Below are positions 45,916-54,660 of a DNA stretch of 64,000 nt, piece after piece. Numbering within the stretch: the stretch's first letter is position 1; every line of letters begins with the position of its first letter. The translations under genes and the position numbers were made by a program. Under the pieces are notes generated by a model. That model searched no databases, had not been told where the DNA came from, and saw nothing but the letters and a program-made list of their open reading frames with translations. Origin of the DNA: Opitutus sp. GAS368 (GTDB taxonomy: Bacteria > Verrucomicrobiota > Verrucomicrobiia > Opitutales > Opitutaceae); assembly GCA_945903465.1 (NCBI GenBank), contig CAMDOF010000018.1, positions 1-64,000 of the forward strand, read 5' to 3'.

Positions 45916-47133
45916 ATGATCCGCAGCGCGCAACTCGGGCTGGCTGGTTTCGCCCTCATTTTGCTGGCGGGATGTGCCACGGGGCCAGATCGGCCGCGAT
46001 CCGCCACGCCGCGTTTGGACGCGGGCGCGCGAGCCGCGGAAGGGGATCGGCCGGGCGGGAACGTTCCAGAGAAGGATCGCGTTTTATTCGATTATCGGGC
46101 GGCGGCGACCGCGCTCCGCGTGGGCGATTTTGCAGAAGCGAAGAGCAAGCTCGATGATGCGATTGCGCGGATCGGCGGTGTGATAACGAATGACGCCGAG
46201 GCGGCGCGGGCGCGGACGTTATTTGCGGCGGAGAGTACGAAGCCTTTCATTGGTGAGCCGTACGAGCGCGTGATGGCGTACTATTATCGGGGGATTCTTT
46301 ATTGGCTCGATGGTGAGCCCGATAACGCGCGGGCGTGTTTTCGTTCGGGGCAGGTGATTGACAGCGATCCGGAGCAGAAAATTTACGACGCCGATTACGT
46401 CTTGCTGGATTATCTCTCTGGCCTCGCCTCCGCCAAACTGCAGGGGGACGGGTCGGAGTCGTGGGCTCGCGCGCAAGCGCACGCGGGCGAAACCCGGGCT
46501 TTACCTCCGTACAACGAGACCGCGAATGTCCTCGTGTTTGCGGAGTTTGGCTACGGTCCGAGGAAGTACGCGGGCGGGCGTTACGGCGAGCAGCTCCGTT
46601 TTCACACGGAGGATTCGCCGACGCAGTCCGCGCGCTTGCTGCTGGACAGCGGCCGCCGGGTGGTGCCGCTGCCGATGTATGATGATCTTGGTTACCAAGC
46701 GACCACGCGTGGTGGTCGGGTGATGGATCATATTTTGGGCAACAAGGCCTACTTTAAGTCCGGGGCCAACGCGGTCGGTGATCTCGCCCTGGTCGGCGCC
46801 GTGATTGCCAGCGACCAAGCGCGCCGCCGCGACCGGCGGGGGCAGGACGCTGATGGCAGCGGGGCGGCCGCGTTGGGGCTGGGGATACTCGGAGTTTTGG
46901 GCAAGGTTGCGGCGGCGGCGACGCGGACGGAAGCGGACGTTCGCCAATGGAATAATTTGCCGCAGCGGTTGAGTTTTGCCGCGATTAAATTGCCCCCGGG
47001 CGAACACGTCGGGCGAATCGAATTTATCGGCCGGGACGGCCGGGTGCTCGCCCAGCGCACCCAGTCGGTGGCGATTTCGGTCAAAGCTGAAGATCGCGAT
47101 ACGGTTGTTTTTTTGAGCGAACTTAAACGTTAA
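45916..47133 (+). CDS. COG3014-like lipoprotein of the LpoB cluster
   Basis: 405 residues. The lipoprotein signal ends ILLAGC. Residues about 45-190 are helical with TPR-like character (AATALRVGDFAEAKSKLDDA, VMAYYYRGILYWLDGEPDNA). The second half is beta-rich, with FAEFGYGPRKYAGGRYG and, after a hydrophobic stretch, LPQRLSFAAIKLPPGEH. The order TPR-like region then a lipoprotein C-domain, and the position between LpoB and YcfL homologues, match the uncharacterised COG3014 family. The frame is open upstream to 45715; ATG 45916 gives the lipobox. A hydrophobic glycine-rich segment (ALGLGILGVLGKVAAAA) may insert into or contact a membrane. Confidence 0.8.
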   Translation: MIRSAQLGLAGFALILLAGCATGPDRPRSATPRLDAGARAAEGDRPGGNVPEKDRVLFDYRAAATALRVGDFAEAKSKLDDAIARIGGVITNDAEAARARTLFAAESTKPFIGEPYERVMAYYYRGILYWLDGEPDNARACFRSGQVIDSDPEQKIYDADYVLLDYLSGLASAKLQGDGSESWARAQAHAGETRALPPYNETANVLVFAEFGYGPRKYAGGRYGEQLRFHTEDSPTQSARLLLDSGRRVVPLPMYDDLGYQATTRGGRVMDHILGNKAYFKSGANAVGDLALVGAVIASDQARRRDRRGQDADGSGAAALGLGILGVLGKVAAAATRTEADVRQWNNLPQRLSFAAIKLPPGEHVGRIEFIGRDGRVLAQRTQSVAISVKAEDRDTVVFLSELKR

Positions 47134-47171
47134 TAGCCAGTCTCACAGGACCACTGCCGTCGAATCCGCCT

Positions 47172-47615
47172 ATGAACACCCTCATTACCCAAAGCCGTTT
47201 GCGGGGCCTCTGCGCCCATTTTTTCACCGTCCTCGTCGTTTTTTTAATGGCTGGTTGTATGACTAAGCCAGGCCCGTTTGCCCCGTTGGATACGACGAAA
47301 TTCACGCTCGAGAACACGGATCGTTTTGTGTTGCTCGATCAGCCGGTGCAATCCTCGGTCACGTGTACGGGGTTGCAAGAGAGGCCCTTGGCGGACGGAC
47401 GCCTGGAGGTCGTGGCCAACGTAAAAAATCGCGAGAGTCGTCGAATTGAAGTCCAGATCAATTGTGTCTTTAAGGATGACCAAGGTTTCAGCACGGGAGA
47501 TGAGACGCCGTGGCAGACGCTGATTCTTTCGGAGAATTCCAGCGAGGCGGTGCGATTTACCGCAATGAACACTCAGGCCAAGAAATACACCGTCCGAGTA
47601 CGCCAAGCGCGCTGA
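47172..47615 (+). CDS. ycfL: YcfL-like (DUF1425) lipoprotein
   Basis: 147 residues. The lipoprotein signal ends FLMAGC. The mature part is a small beta-sandwich: VTCTGLQERPLADGRLEV, NVKNRESRRIEVQINCVFKD, TPWQTLILSENSSEAVRFTA and AKKYTVRVRQAR, matching the DUF1425/YcfL family. YcfL is encoded next to lpoB in E. coli, so this pairing is a strong context match. It follows the COG3014-like gene by 38 bp. Function is unknown but is expected to be linked to peptidoglycan synthase control. Confidence 0.85.
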   Translation: MNTLITQSRLRGLCAHFFTVLVVFLMAGCMTKPGPFAPLDTTKFTLENTDRFVLLDQPVQSSVTCTGLQERPLADGRLEVVANVKNRESRRIEVQINCVFKDDQGFSTGDETPWQTLILSENSSEAVRFTAMNTQAKKYTVRVRQAR

Positions 47616-47631
47616 ACGCGGCGCCTCTTTG

Positions 47632-48543
47632 ATGAAATACCCATGGCGGTTTTTCGTGTTGGCGTTCGCTGGTTGGCCGCTGTCGAGTGCGCTGTCGGCC
47701 GCCTTACCGCCCACGCCGCCGGTGACGCCAGCGCTGGGGCGGCGCGGGCCCGTGAGTGCCGGGATCGGGCGAAGCGATGCCGCGCGGCGGGTTTACACCG
47801 AGACGCTGGCACGTTGGTCTCCCCAAGCGCGCCTCGCTGGGATTGTCGCGGGCTTTCGCCGGATCTAGGCACTTGAGGGCGGGCCCCGCACCGTGGCTTA
47901 TGTCAATCGGGTGCTGATCGACACGGCGTCGGGGCTGAAGTTGACGGCCCCCTGGGGCCGCTTGCGCAGGCGGTGCTGAAGACGGCGGGGACTGGGCACC
48001 GACAAGGAGGCAGGGGCGGTGGGGCCGCGGCTCGACGACCTGCAGACGGTGCGAGGAGTGGAGCGTTTTTTTGGCCGGGTCTCTCGGAATGCGGGCGCCC
48101 TTGTTGGGCCGATCAAAAAGTTGCGGTGGTGCGGCGCACGGGAGCATCGGGGGCGCGCCTGCTGAGTGACCCCGCGGACCGAGCTGAGCGGGCGCTGGCG
48201 CCAATAACAAAAGACGCATCGCGCGTTTGGAGTTGGAGCGTGACCCCGCGGACCGAGCTGAGCGGGCGCTGGCGCCAATAACGGCTCTCGCGATTAAAGT
48301 CTCCTGACTAGCCGGACCCAGACGGTCGTTGCGGTGGCGGGCGGTGTGGCGGTGCGTGGCCCCGACCTTTAGGCGACCTCGATCCGTCGGCAGGACGGGG
48401 CCATTGTCGGGCAAGCCGCGGCGAGTGATCTCGTGGGCCAAGATTGTCAGGCCGGCCGCGGATTTCGCCAGTTTAGTGTGCAGGAAATTACGGAGGCGAC
48501 GGCGATTGCGCTGCTGGCGGATAGGGTCTCGGGCAAGCGTTGA
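47632..48543 (+). pseudogene. Decayed exported protein gene, last in the LpoB operon
   Basis: Starts with an intact signal peptide (MKYPWRFFVLAFAGWPLSSA). In the same frame there are stops at 47866, 47977 and 48370, yet coherent protein continues past them: GPRTVAYVNRVLIDTASGLK, GTDKEAGAVGPRLDDLQTV then ERFFGRVSRNAGALV, and at the end DGAIVGQAAASDLVGQD and QFSVQEITEATAIALLADR, closing at a stop at 48541-48543. A frameshift lies near 48100-48108, and a 74-bp duplication with a 43-bp exact repeat (48166-48208 and 48240-48282) adds another. The original product was perhaps 300 residues and exported. Family not recognised; the position suggests a fourth component of the LpoB cluster. Confidence 0.75.
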
Positions 48544-48579
48544 GCTCTGGCGGAGTCCGTCCGCGGGAGCGTGGGGCGT

Positions 48580-49002
48580 TTATTTTTGGCGGCCTGGAAA
48601 AGAAGTATTTTGGGTGGCCTCGCGCATTTCTTTGGCCGCGAGATCGAGCGCGGCCTGTTCTTTGCTGCCGGAGCGGACGACGGGTGCGCCCGTTGAAAAA
48701 TCGATTGCGGAGTTATCTTGGATGGGGAGTTCGAGCCGTCCGCCCGCCGTGGGTTCGCGGTTGGTTTTAGGGGCGGGGATTTTAATTGGAGCGCTCGTGA
48801 TGGGCGGTGGCAAAAGCGTGGGTGGAGCGAAGTTGGGCGAGGGGAGGGGTGGCGGGGGAATTTCCGGGGGAGCCAAATCCTTAAGAGGGGGCCGACGTCG
48901 CGAAAAGCCCGGAGAGGTGTTGTTGGCTGGCCGGATGGTCGTGTAATAAAATCCGGTGATGGCGGCGAGCATGATGATCGCCCAGATAATTCGAGATTTC
49001 AT
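48580..49002 (-). CDS. Proline-rich single-span membrane protein
   Basis: 140 residues. The N-terminus MKSRIIWAIIMLAAITGFYY is an uncleaved membrane anchor. A proline-rich stretch follows (PPLKDLAPPEIPPPPLPSP and similar, residues about 36-85), then a short acidic C-terminal part. The layout resembles TonB or other periplasm-spanning linkers, but no TonB C-terminal domain is present. Convergent with the decayed gene. It may be a small envelope linker; function is unknown and its reality rests on the signal anchor and non-random composition. Confidence 0.55.
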   Translation of the reverse strand: MKSRIIWAIIMLAAITGFYYTTIRPANNTSPGFSRRRPPLKDLAPPEIPPPPLPSPNFAPPTLLPPPITSAPIKIPAPKTNREPTAGGRLELPIQDNSAIDFSTGAPVVRSGSKEQAALDLAAKEMREATQNTSFPGRQK

Positions 49003-49279
49003 GCGGATGCTGTTTCCGCCAATCGATGGCGGGGTCTTGAGCCGAGCGCGAGAGCCTTTCCTGAGTGCGTCTTGCGATTGGATATTACGATGGGGCGAGG
49101 CTTGCGGCCGGTCCGTGGGCGTAGTTGGGGCGGAGCCCCGGGATTAGTCGCGGGCGAGCGGGGGTGAGCGGAGTCGGCGGGTGAGTGGGTGGTCAGGCCG
49201 TCGGGTGGGGGGGGAAAGCGGATCGCGGGTGTTTTTTCGTGTTCAATGGGAGGGGGGTCTGCCGGACTCGCGCACGCCG

Positions 49280-50611
49280 ATGTTTTTTCCTGACCGCTAT
49301 CTTCGTGAGATTCGCCCGACGCTGACGTTGGCGGCGCCGATTGTGGTGGGGCAAGTGAGCCAGATGTTGATGGGGGTGACGGACAGCGCGATGATTGGTC
49401 ACGCGGGGACGGTGCCGTTGGCGGCCTCGGCCTTTGCGGGCAATGTGTTCAACCTTTTTTTTGTGACGGGGATAGGGCTGATGTTGCCGGTGGCGATTTT
49501 GGTGGCGCGTTCGCGCGGGGCGCAGCGACCGGCGGAGGTGGCGGAGTATCTGCGCCACGGCGTGGCGCTGGCGGTGGTCTTGGGGATCTTGGAGGTTGGT
49601 TTGATGTTTTTGGTGGGCCCGCAGCTGGTCCGCTTGGGGCAACCGCCCGAAGTCTTGGCCGCGGTCGGGCCGTTCTATGCGCTGCTGGCACTCTCGCTGC
49701 CGGCGGTCTTGGTTTACCTGGCTCTGCGGCAGTTCGCGGAGGCGATGGGGCATCCGTGGGCGCCGATGTTTATTATGCTCGGCGGAGTGGGGCTCAATGC
49801 GTTGCTGAACTGGGTATTCATTTTCGGCCATGCCGGGATGCCGCCGCTTGGGCTTACGGGTGCGGGGATCTCGACGCTCCTCTCGCGGGTGCTCGGGGTG
49901 GGGGTTATTTTTCTCTGGTTGCGCCGGGATGCGCGCCTGCGGGCGGCCTGGCCTAAGTATTGGCTAGGTGGATACTCGATGATCCGCTTCAAGGAAATGC
50001 TTGGCGTCGGGCTGCCGGCCGCGGGGATGTTGCTCTTTGAGACGACGGCCTTCGCCTTTTCCGGAATTATGATGGGCTGGTTGGGGACGGTCCCCCTCGC
50101 GGCGCATCAGATTGCGATCAGTTGCGCTTCGTTGGCTTTTATGTTCCCGCTGGGCATCTCGATGGCGGCGGGCATGCGGGTCAGTCATGCGGGTGGTGCG
50201 GGGGAGCGCGCGCGGGCGCGGCCGATTACGTTTGGCGCCCTCGGGGCGGGGTTGGCGCTGACGGCGGCGTTCGCGGTTTTCTTCGGGCTGGGTGGTGAGA
50301 TGATTGCGGGCTGGTTTGCGCCCGACAAGGCCGTCGTCCTACTGGCCGGCCAATTGTTGTTAGTGGCGGCGCTCTTCCAATTAGTCGACGGGGTCCAAGT
50401 GATCGCAGCGGCCGCGCTGCGGGCGGTGGCGGATGTGGTGGTACCGGCGGTGGTGACCCTGATCGCCTACTGGGGCGTGGCGTTGCCCCTCGGTTATTGG
50501 CTGGGCATTCGGGGCCCCTGGGGCGCGATCGGCTTGTGGGTGGGAATCGCCGGTGGGTTGGCGGTATCCGCGGGACTGCTCACGAGTCGTTTCTACCGTC
50601 TGACGCGATGA
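49280..50611 (+). CDS. MATE family multidrug/cation exporter
   Basis: About 443 residues with twelve hydrophobic segments in two pseudo-symmetric halves. MATE features are LAAPIVVGQVSQMLMGVTDS at the first helix, AMIGHAGTVPLAASAFAGNV, and in the second half LGVGLPAAGMLLFETTAFAF and TVPLAAHQIAISCASLAFMF. Such proteins export organic cations or drugs in exchange for sodium or protons. The open frame begins at 49181, but ATG 49280 gives the usual short cytoplasmic start MFFPDRYLREIRPTL. It appears monocistronic. Substrate unknown. Confidence 0.92.
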   Translation: MFFPDRYLREIRPTLTLAAPIVVGQVSQMLMGVTDSAMIGHAGTVPLAASAFAGNVFNLFFVTGIGLMLPVAILVARSRGAQRPAEVAEYLRHGVALAVVLGILEVGLMFLVGPQLVRLGQPPEVLAAVGPFYALLALSLPAVLVYLALRQFAEAMGHPWAPMFIMLGGVGLNALLNWVFIFGHAGMPPLGLTGAGISTLLSRVLGVGVIFLWLRRDARLRAAWPKYWLGGYSMIRFKEMLGVGLPAAGMLLFETTAFAFSGIMMGWLGTVPLAAHQIAISCASLAFMFPLGISMAAGMRVSHAGGAGERARARPITFGALGAGLALTAAFAVFFGLGGEMIAGWFAPDKAVVLLAGQLLLVAALFQLVDGVQVIAAAALRAVADVVVPAVVTLIAYWGVALPLGYWLGIRGPWGAIGLWVGIAGGLAVSAGLLTSRFYRLTR

Positions 50612-50672
50612 AGGCCGCGGCCGGTTGGCGGGAGAGCGCCGCGGTCCTGCGGGGTCGAGGCCGGCCTTGCGG

Positions 50673-51599
50673 TTAAAATTTCCAGACCAGCTCGAGGCTG
50701 GCGAAAGCGGTGGTCCCGGTGGATTTAAGTTTGTAGTTGCGTTTCCGATACTCAGCGTTGAGCAGGGGAACGGCGCCGGCCGCCCAGCGGGTTTCCAGCG
50801 AGGGGGAGAGGGTCCAAGTCGCGCCCGGGCCGAAGCGGATGGCCCGATATTCCAGGCGGGTGCGATTGAGGGCGGGTGGAGCGAGGGCGGCGGGGATCGT
50901 GGCGCGAGTCAGCGGGTCGTCTGCCACGTAAAATGATCCGAAATCGGCTTCGGCGCTCACTTCGAATTTCAGGTTTTGGCGCCACTGCCAGAAGACGCCG
51001 GTGCGGGGAAAGCCGAGTGAGTAGCGCCAGGCGGGTGTGGGTTTCCACTCAAAGGTGGCGACGGGCATCATGCGGCCGGTGCCGCGGGAGAGCGAGTCGT
51101 AGACGAGGCCGAAGCCGGCGCTGAAGTCGGGATTGAATTTTCGGCTGGCGAGGGCGAGCGCCCCGTAGCCGAGGCCGTGTTGAGAAAAGCCGTGGCCGGA
51201 GTTGGCGACCCGCGGGCTGAGGCTGCCGATGAAGGTCCAGTCCGGAGGCAGCAGGGCGATGAGGGTGAAGGCAGCGCCGAGGCTCTTGAGTTGGTCGGGG
51301 AGGGGCGTGTTGGCGGCGCGGTTGAGTTCGTAGTGGCGGTAGCTCAGGCCGACGAAGGGGTACCAGCCGTCGCGCAAGGGGGGCAAAGGCGCGGAAAGTT
51401 TGAAGCCGCCTTGGGCGACGCTGATGCCGCCGGCGGGGCGGTCGCTGCCGGTGAGGTCGGTCTGGCTGGTGGTGGCGGCGTCGACGGTGAGGGTAATGCC
51501 GATCCCGGGGGGGCGACTGGAAGGAACTTGCGCCTGCGCGGGTGGGAGCGCGCAGAACGTAGCGAGGCAGGCGGAGGAGAGGGCGGAGAAGCGGAGCAT
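50673..51599 (-). CDS. DUF6268-like outer-membrane beta-barrel protein
   Basis: 308 residues. The signal peptide ends PPAQAQ. The remainder consists of alternating amphipathic strands with aromatic belts, for example WYPFVGLSYRHYELNR, WTFIGSLSPRVANSGHG and FSAGFGLVYDSLSRGTG, and ends TTAFASLELVWKF with a terminal Phe typical of outer-membrane proteins. This matches DUF6268-type barrels, common in Bacteroidetes and Verrucomicrobia and of unknown role. It is probably transcribed after the DUF167 gene, whose stop is 13 bp upstream. Confidence 0.75.
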   Translation of the reverse strand: MLRFSALSSACLATFCALPPAQAQVPSSRPPGIGITLTVDAATTSQTDLTGSDRPAGGISVAQGGFKLSAPLPPLRDGWYPFVGLSYRHYELNRAANTPLPDQLKSLGAAFTLIALLPPDWTFIGSLSPRVANSGHGFSQHGLGYGALALASRKFNPDFSAGFGLVYDSLSRGTGRMMPVATFEWKPTPAWRYSLGFPRTGVFWQWRQNLKFEVSAEADFGSFYVADDPLTRATIPAALAPPALNRTRLEYRAIRFGPGATWTLSPSLETRWAAGAVPLLNAEYRKRNYKLKSTGTTAFASLELVWKF

Positions 51600-51612
51600 A
51601 GTGTCGTTACGT

Positions 51613-51993
51613 TCAAGGGCGGTTGGCGGATGCCGAGGGCGTTAAAGTGAGCGCGGGGGTGTCTCTAAAAGGGGCGGTCAGGGCCGCGAGTTTCGTCTTT
51701 ACCTCGAGGAGAGAAGCTCCGGTGATGCGGACGATTTTTTGGCGGGAGGTATCGCCGCGGAGGATGGTGACGGCGCGGCGCGGGAGGTGAAGGGCCGCGG
51801 CTAGAAACGCGCAGAGGGCGTCGTTGGCGCGACCCTCGAGGGCAGGGGCGTGGATTTTAACCTTGAGGGCATCCCCCAGCCAGCCGGTGATTTCGTGGCG
51901 GGGTGCGTTGGGGGTCGCTTTGATCGCGAGGGTGCACGCGTTGGGGGTGTTGGTCGTCGAGCGGCGGTGAGCGGCGGTGTCACGGGCCTCCAT
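51613..51993 (-). CDS. DUF167 (YggU) family protein
   Basis: About 126 residues with the small DUF167 domain: LAIKATPNAPRHEITGW, ALKVKIHAPALEGRANDALC, LHLPRRAVTILRGDTSRQK and IVRITG. The family is widely conserved and of unknown function. The frame is open up to a TTG at 52059 that overlaps the stop of the upstream PLP enzyme; that start would couple the two genes, while ATG 51993 gives a product nearer the usual length. The C-terminal Thr/Ala tail is unusual. Confidence 0.8.
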   Translation of the reverse strand: MEARDTAAHRRSTTNTPNACTLAIKATPNAPRHEITGWLGDALKVKIHAPALEGRANDALCAFLAAALHLPRRAVTILRGDTSRQKIVRITGASLLEVKTKLAALTAPFRDTPALTLTPSASANRP

Positions 51994-52055
51994 CTTGGTA
52001 CGGTTATAACTGGCGGCGGATTGGGCGCTGGATGAAAAGGCCGTGATCGTTGGGC

Positions 52056-53564
52056 TCAAGCGAGCGCCTCGGCGAGAGCGGCGATGATGTCTTCGGCGGG
52101 TTCGGTCCCGCAGCTGAGGCGGAGCAGATCAGGGTCGAGGTGGCTGGCCGCCAGTTCGGCGAGGCCGCGGGGTGTGGTCACAAGATCGTAATGGGCGAGG
52201 TACATGAACGGGCAGATCAAGGTCGTCTTCATACCGAAGCTCGGGCCCTTGGGCAGTCTCAGGCGATCGTAAATGGGTGCCATGGGTGAGCGCAGGGTGA
52301 ACGTGATCAGCCCGCCGACGGCTTCTGGAGTCCGTGCGATGCGCAGGTAAGCGTCACGGGAGGCTGGGTGCAGCGCCCAGAAAACGTCGCGCACCCGCGG
52401 GTGTTTTTGCAGAAACGCGACGACGGCCGCGGTCGTGGGGTGGATCTGACGCAGGACAGCGGCGGTTTCAACAATTTGCTCGGCGAGACGGTCGAGGTCG
52501 CGCGGGTAGAGCGGCTCAACTTCAGCGGCGGCGCTGAGGCGTAAGTGGCCGGCGTCGGGTCCGGCGGGATTGATGGCGATGACCCCCGCGGTCAGATCAC
52601 CGTCGCTAGCGGAGTATTTCGTGAGGCTGGAGACGACGATGTCGCTGTGGCGGAGGACATCTAGATTGAAAAGCGAAGTGACCGAGGGATCGATGAGCAA
52701 GTGGGCGCCGTGTTGGCGGCACAGGCTGGCGAGGAGGGTGATGTCCGGAGTCTGGATGAGCGGGTTGGTGGGAAGTTCGGCGAAGACACCGGCGAGGCGC
52801 GGCCCGTACTGGGTGAAGACGCGTTTGATCTCGTCGACGTCGAGTGGATCGCGGATATAAACGTAGTCGGCGGTCGAGGCGGTGAATCGCTGGAGAATCG
52901 CGCTGGTATCGAGGTAGAGCCAACCGAGTTGAATCCAGACGGTGCGACCGCGGGAGGCCTGTAACTCGGCGGAGGCCCGGAAGGCGGTGTAAATGGCGTT
53001 CATCCCGCAGCTGGCGAGGAGTCGGTCGGGCGTGGTGGTTTCGGGCAAAGCCTGACCGAGCACGCGTTGGACTTCGGTGATGGCTTGAACGGAGCGCGTA
53101 CTTTGGTTGCGGGGTGGGGTGATTAAGCCGAGCCGAACGAGGTGATCTTCAGCCTCTCGAGTGGAGAGAAAGCCGCCGATGTTTTGTAGAAAATTTTTGG
53201 CTCGGGCGGCGGCGGCGGGGTCGGGGTTGTGCGCGACGCCGTGAATCCCCTCGTGGTTAAATGGGTCGGCTGGCCCCGCCTCGGCCTTGAGGTGAGCGGC
53301 GAGGGCCGCCGAGATTCGCGCGGAGGAGGTGAGCCAGAGGGTGCGGCCTTTAACGGAGACCACGTGGGTTTCAAGGTGACTGGCGAGTTGGTGATTGAAC
53401 GGATGAATGACGAAACGCGGGTAACCGGAAGTAAGGTGCGCCCACGTTGCCGGCTGTTTTTCCTCGTAACCGCGGACGTCGGCCATGCGCGGGAGGCTGC
53501 ACGAGACGGCGTGAGGGCGGTTGGGGATGGGTTGACCGAGAGGAAGAGGCCGAAAGGCGGGCAT
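52056..53564 (-). CDS. Cys/Met metabolism PLP-dependent enzyme (cystathionine gamma-synthase-like)
   Basis: About 502 residues. The N-terminal 110 residues precede the catalytic core and contain HAVSCSLPRMADVRGYEE and SGYPRFVIHPFNHQLA, which recall the fungal-type long cystathionine gamma-synthases. The PLP core has LASCGMNAIYTAFRA, HGAHLLIDPSVTSLFN, and SSLTKYSASDGD with the PLP lysine. The C-terminus ends LRLSCGTEPAEDIIAALAEAL, the standard family ending with the substrate-carboxylate Arg. The enzyme probably joins an activated homoserine with cysteine or sulfide in methionine synthesis. ATG 53564 is used; the frame extends to 53663. The N-terminal extension is notable for a bacterium. Confidence 0.82.
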   Translation of the reverse strand: MPAFRPLPLGQPIPNRPHAVSCSLPRMADVRGYEEKQPATWAHLTSGYPRFVIHPFNHQLASHLETHVVSVKGRTLWLTSSARISAALAAHLKAEAGPADPFNHEGIHGVAHNPDPAAAARAKNFLQNIGGFLSTREAEDHLVRLGLITPPRNQSTRSVQAITEVQRVLGQALPETTTPDRLLASCGMNAIYTAFRASAELQASRGRTVWIQLGWLYLDTSAILQRFTASTADYVYIRDPLDVDEIKRVFTQYGPRLAGVFAELPTNPLIQTPDITLLASLCRQHGAHLLIDPSVTSLFNLDVLRHSDIVVSSLTKYSASDGDLTAGVIAINPAGPDAGHLRLSAAAEVEPLYPRDLDRLAEQIVETAAVLRQIHPTTAAVVAFLQKHPRVRDVFWALHPASRDAYLRIARTPEAVGGLITFTLRSPMAPIYDRLRLPKGPSFGMKTTLICPFMYLAHYDLVTTPRGLAELAASHLDPDLLRLSCGTEPAEDIIAALAEALA

Positions 53565-53904
53565 GGACGATCGGTGAAAGTGCAGGTTTTCGATTAGGTT
53601 TAAAGCTTCACAGTTGGATGAAAAGATCGGGTGGCAACAGCGAGGAGGCGCGCGCGGTGTCATAATCTGGCAGCGGCGGTGATTTTAAAAACGGCGGTGG
53701 GCGCGTCCGGCGGCGGCGAGGAGGCTTTTTTGGGGTTGCCTCAAACGGAAGGCGCCGGGCCGCCGCGTGCGCCGGTCGACGGAGCGTTGACGATCGCAGC
53801 GGGATGGCGGCGGCGCATCCTATTTTCGAAATCAAAGTCTTAGGATGAAAGCGGGCGAGCGTTTCAATTTGCGCCGAGGCGTTGGTCTGGTTTGAACGAC
53901 CGCG

Positions 53905-54660
53905 ATGAAATTGGTATCTTGGAATGTGAACGGGGTGCGTGCGGCGATCGGTAAGGGCCTGCTCGGCTGGATGGAGGCGGGCCAGCCCGATGTGTTGTGC
54001 CTTCAGGAGGTGAAGGCGACGCTGGGGGATGTGCAGCATGTGGTGTGGCCCAAGGGGTATGAGATCATCTGGAACGCGGCAGAAAAAAAAGGGTACAGTG
54101 GCACGGCGTTGTTGACGAAGCGGCGGCCGCTGGCGGTGACGCTGGGTATCGGTTCGCCGGCGCACGATGCGGAGGGGCGGGCGGTGACGGCGGAGTTTGC
54201 TGATTGCTTTGTCGTCGGGGTTTACGTGCCTAACGCCCAAAACGAGCTGGCGCGAATTGATTTTAGGCAAGCGTGGGATCGGGCTCTTTTGGCTCACTTG
54301 AAAAAGCTGGAAACGAAAAAGCCTGTTTTATTCTGCGGTGATTTGAACGTGGCTCATGAGGAGATTGACCTGGCGCGGCCGAAGGAAAATGGGGGCAACC
54401 CGGGCTTTTCTGATGAAGAGCGCGCCGGGTTCCGTGAATTTATCAGTGCTGGTTTTGTGGATACGTTTCGAGAATTTGAGCGCGGGGCGGGGCATTACAG
54501 CTGGTGGACCTATCGCGCGGGGGCGCGGGAGCGCAATATCGGGTGGCGGATTGATTATGTGATGGCGAGCGCGGTGCTGCGCCCGCGTTTGCGGCGTGCC
54601 TGGATTGAGCCGCAGGTGCTCGGCAGCGATCACTGCCCGGTGGGCTTGGAAATCGCATGA
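53905..54660 (+). CDS. xth: Exodeoxyribonuclease III
   Basis: 251 residues of the EEP nuclease fold: MKLVSWNVNGVRA at the start, CLQEVKA with the metal-binding Glu, YSGTALLTKRRP, FCGDLNVAHEEIDL with the catalytic Asp and Asn, GWRIDYVMAS, and GSDHCPVGLEIA with the catalytic Asp-His. It acts as an AP endonuclease and 3'-exonuclease in base-excision repair. Length fits XthA/ExoA. Its last four bases overlap the start of the CinA-like gene (ATGA), so the two are translationally coupled. Confidence 0.95.
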   Translation: MKLVSWNVNGVRAAIGKGLLGWMEAGQPDVLCLQEVKATLGDVQHVVWPKGYEIIWNAAEKKGYSGTALLTKRRPLAVTLGIGSPAHDAEGRAVTAEFADCFVVGVYVPNAQNELARIDFRQAWDRALLAHLKKLETKKPVLFCGDLNVAHEEIDLARPKENGGNPGFSDEERAGFREFISAGFVDTFREFERGAGHYSWWTYRAGARERNIGWRIDYVMASAVLRPRLRRAWIEPQVLGSDHCPVGLEIA

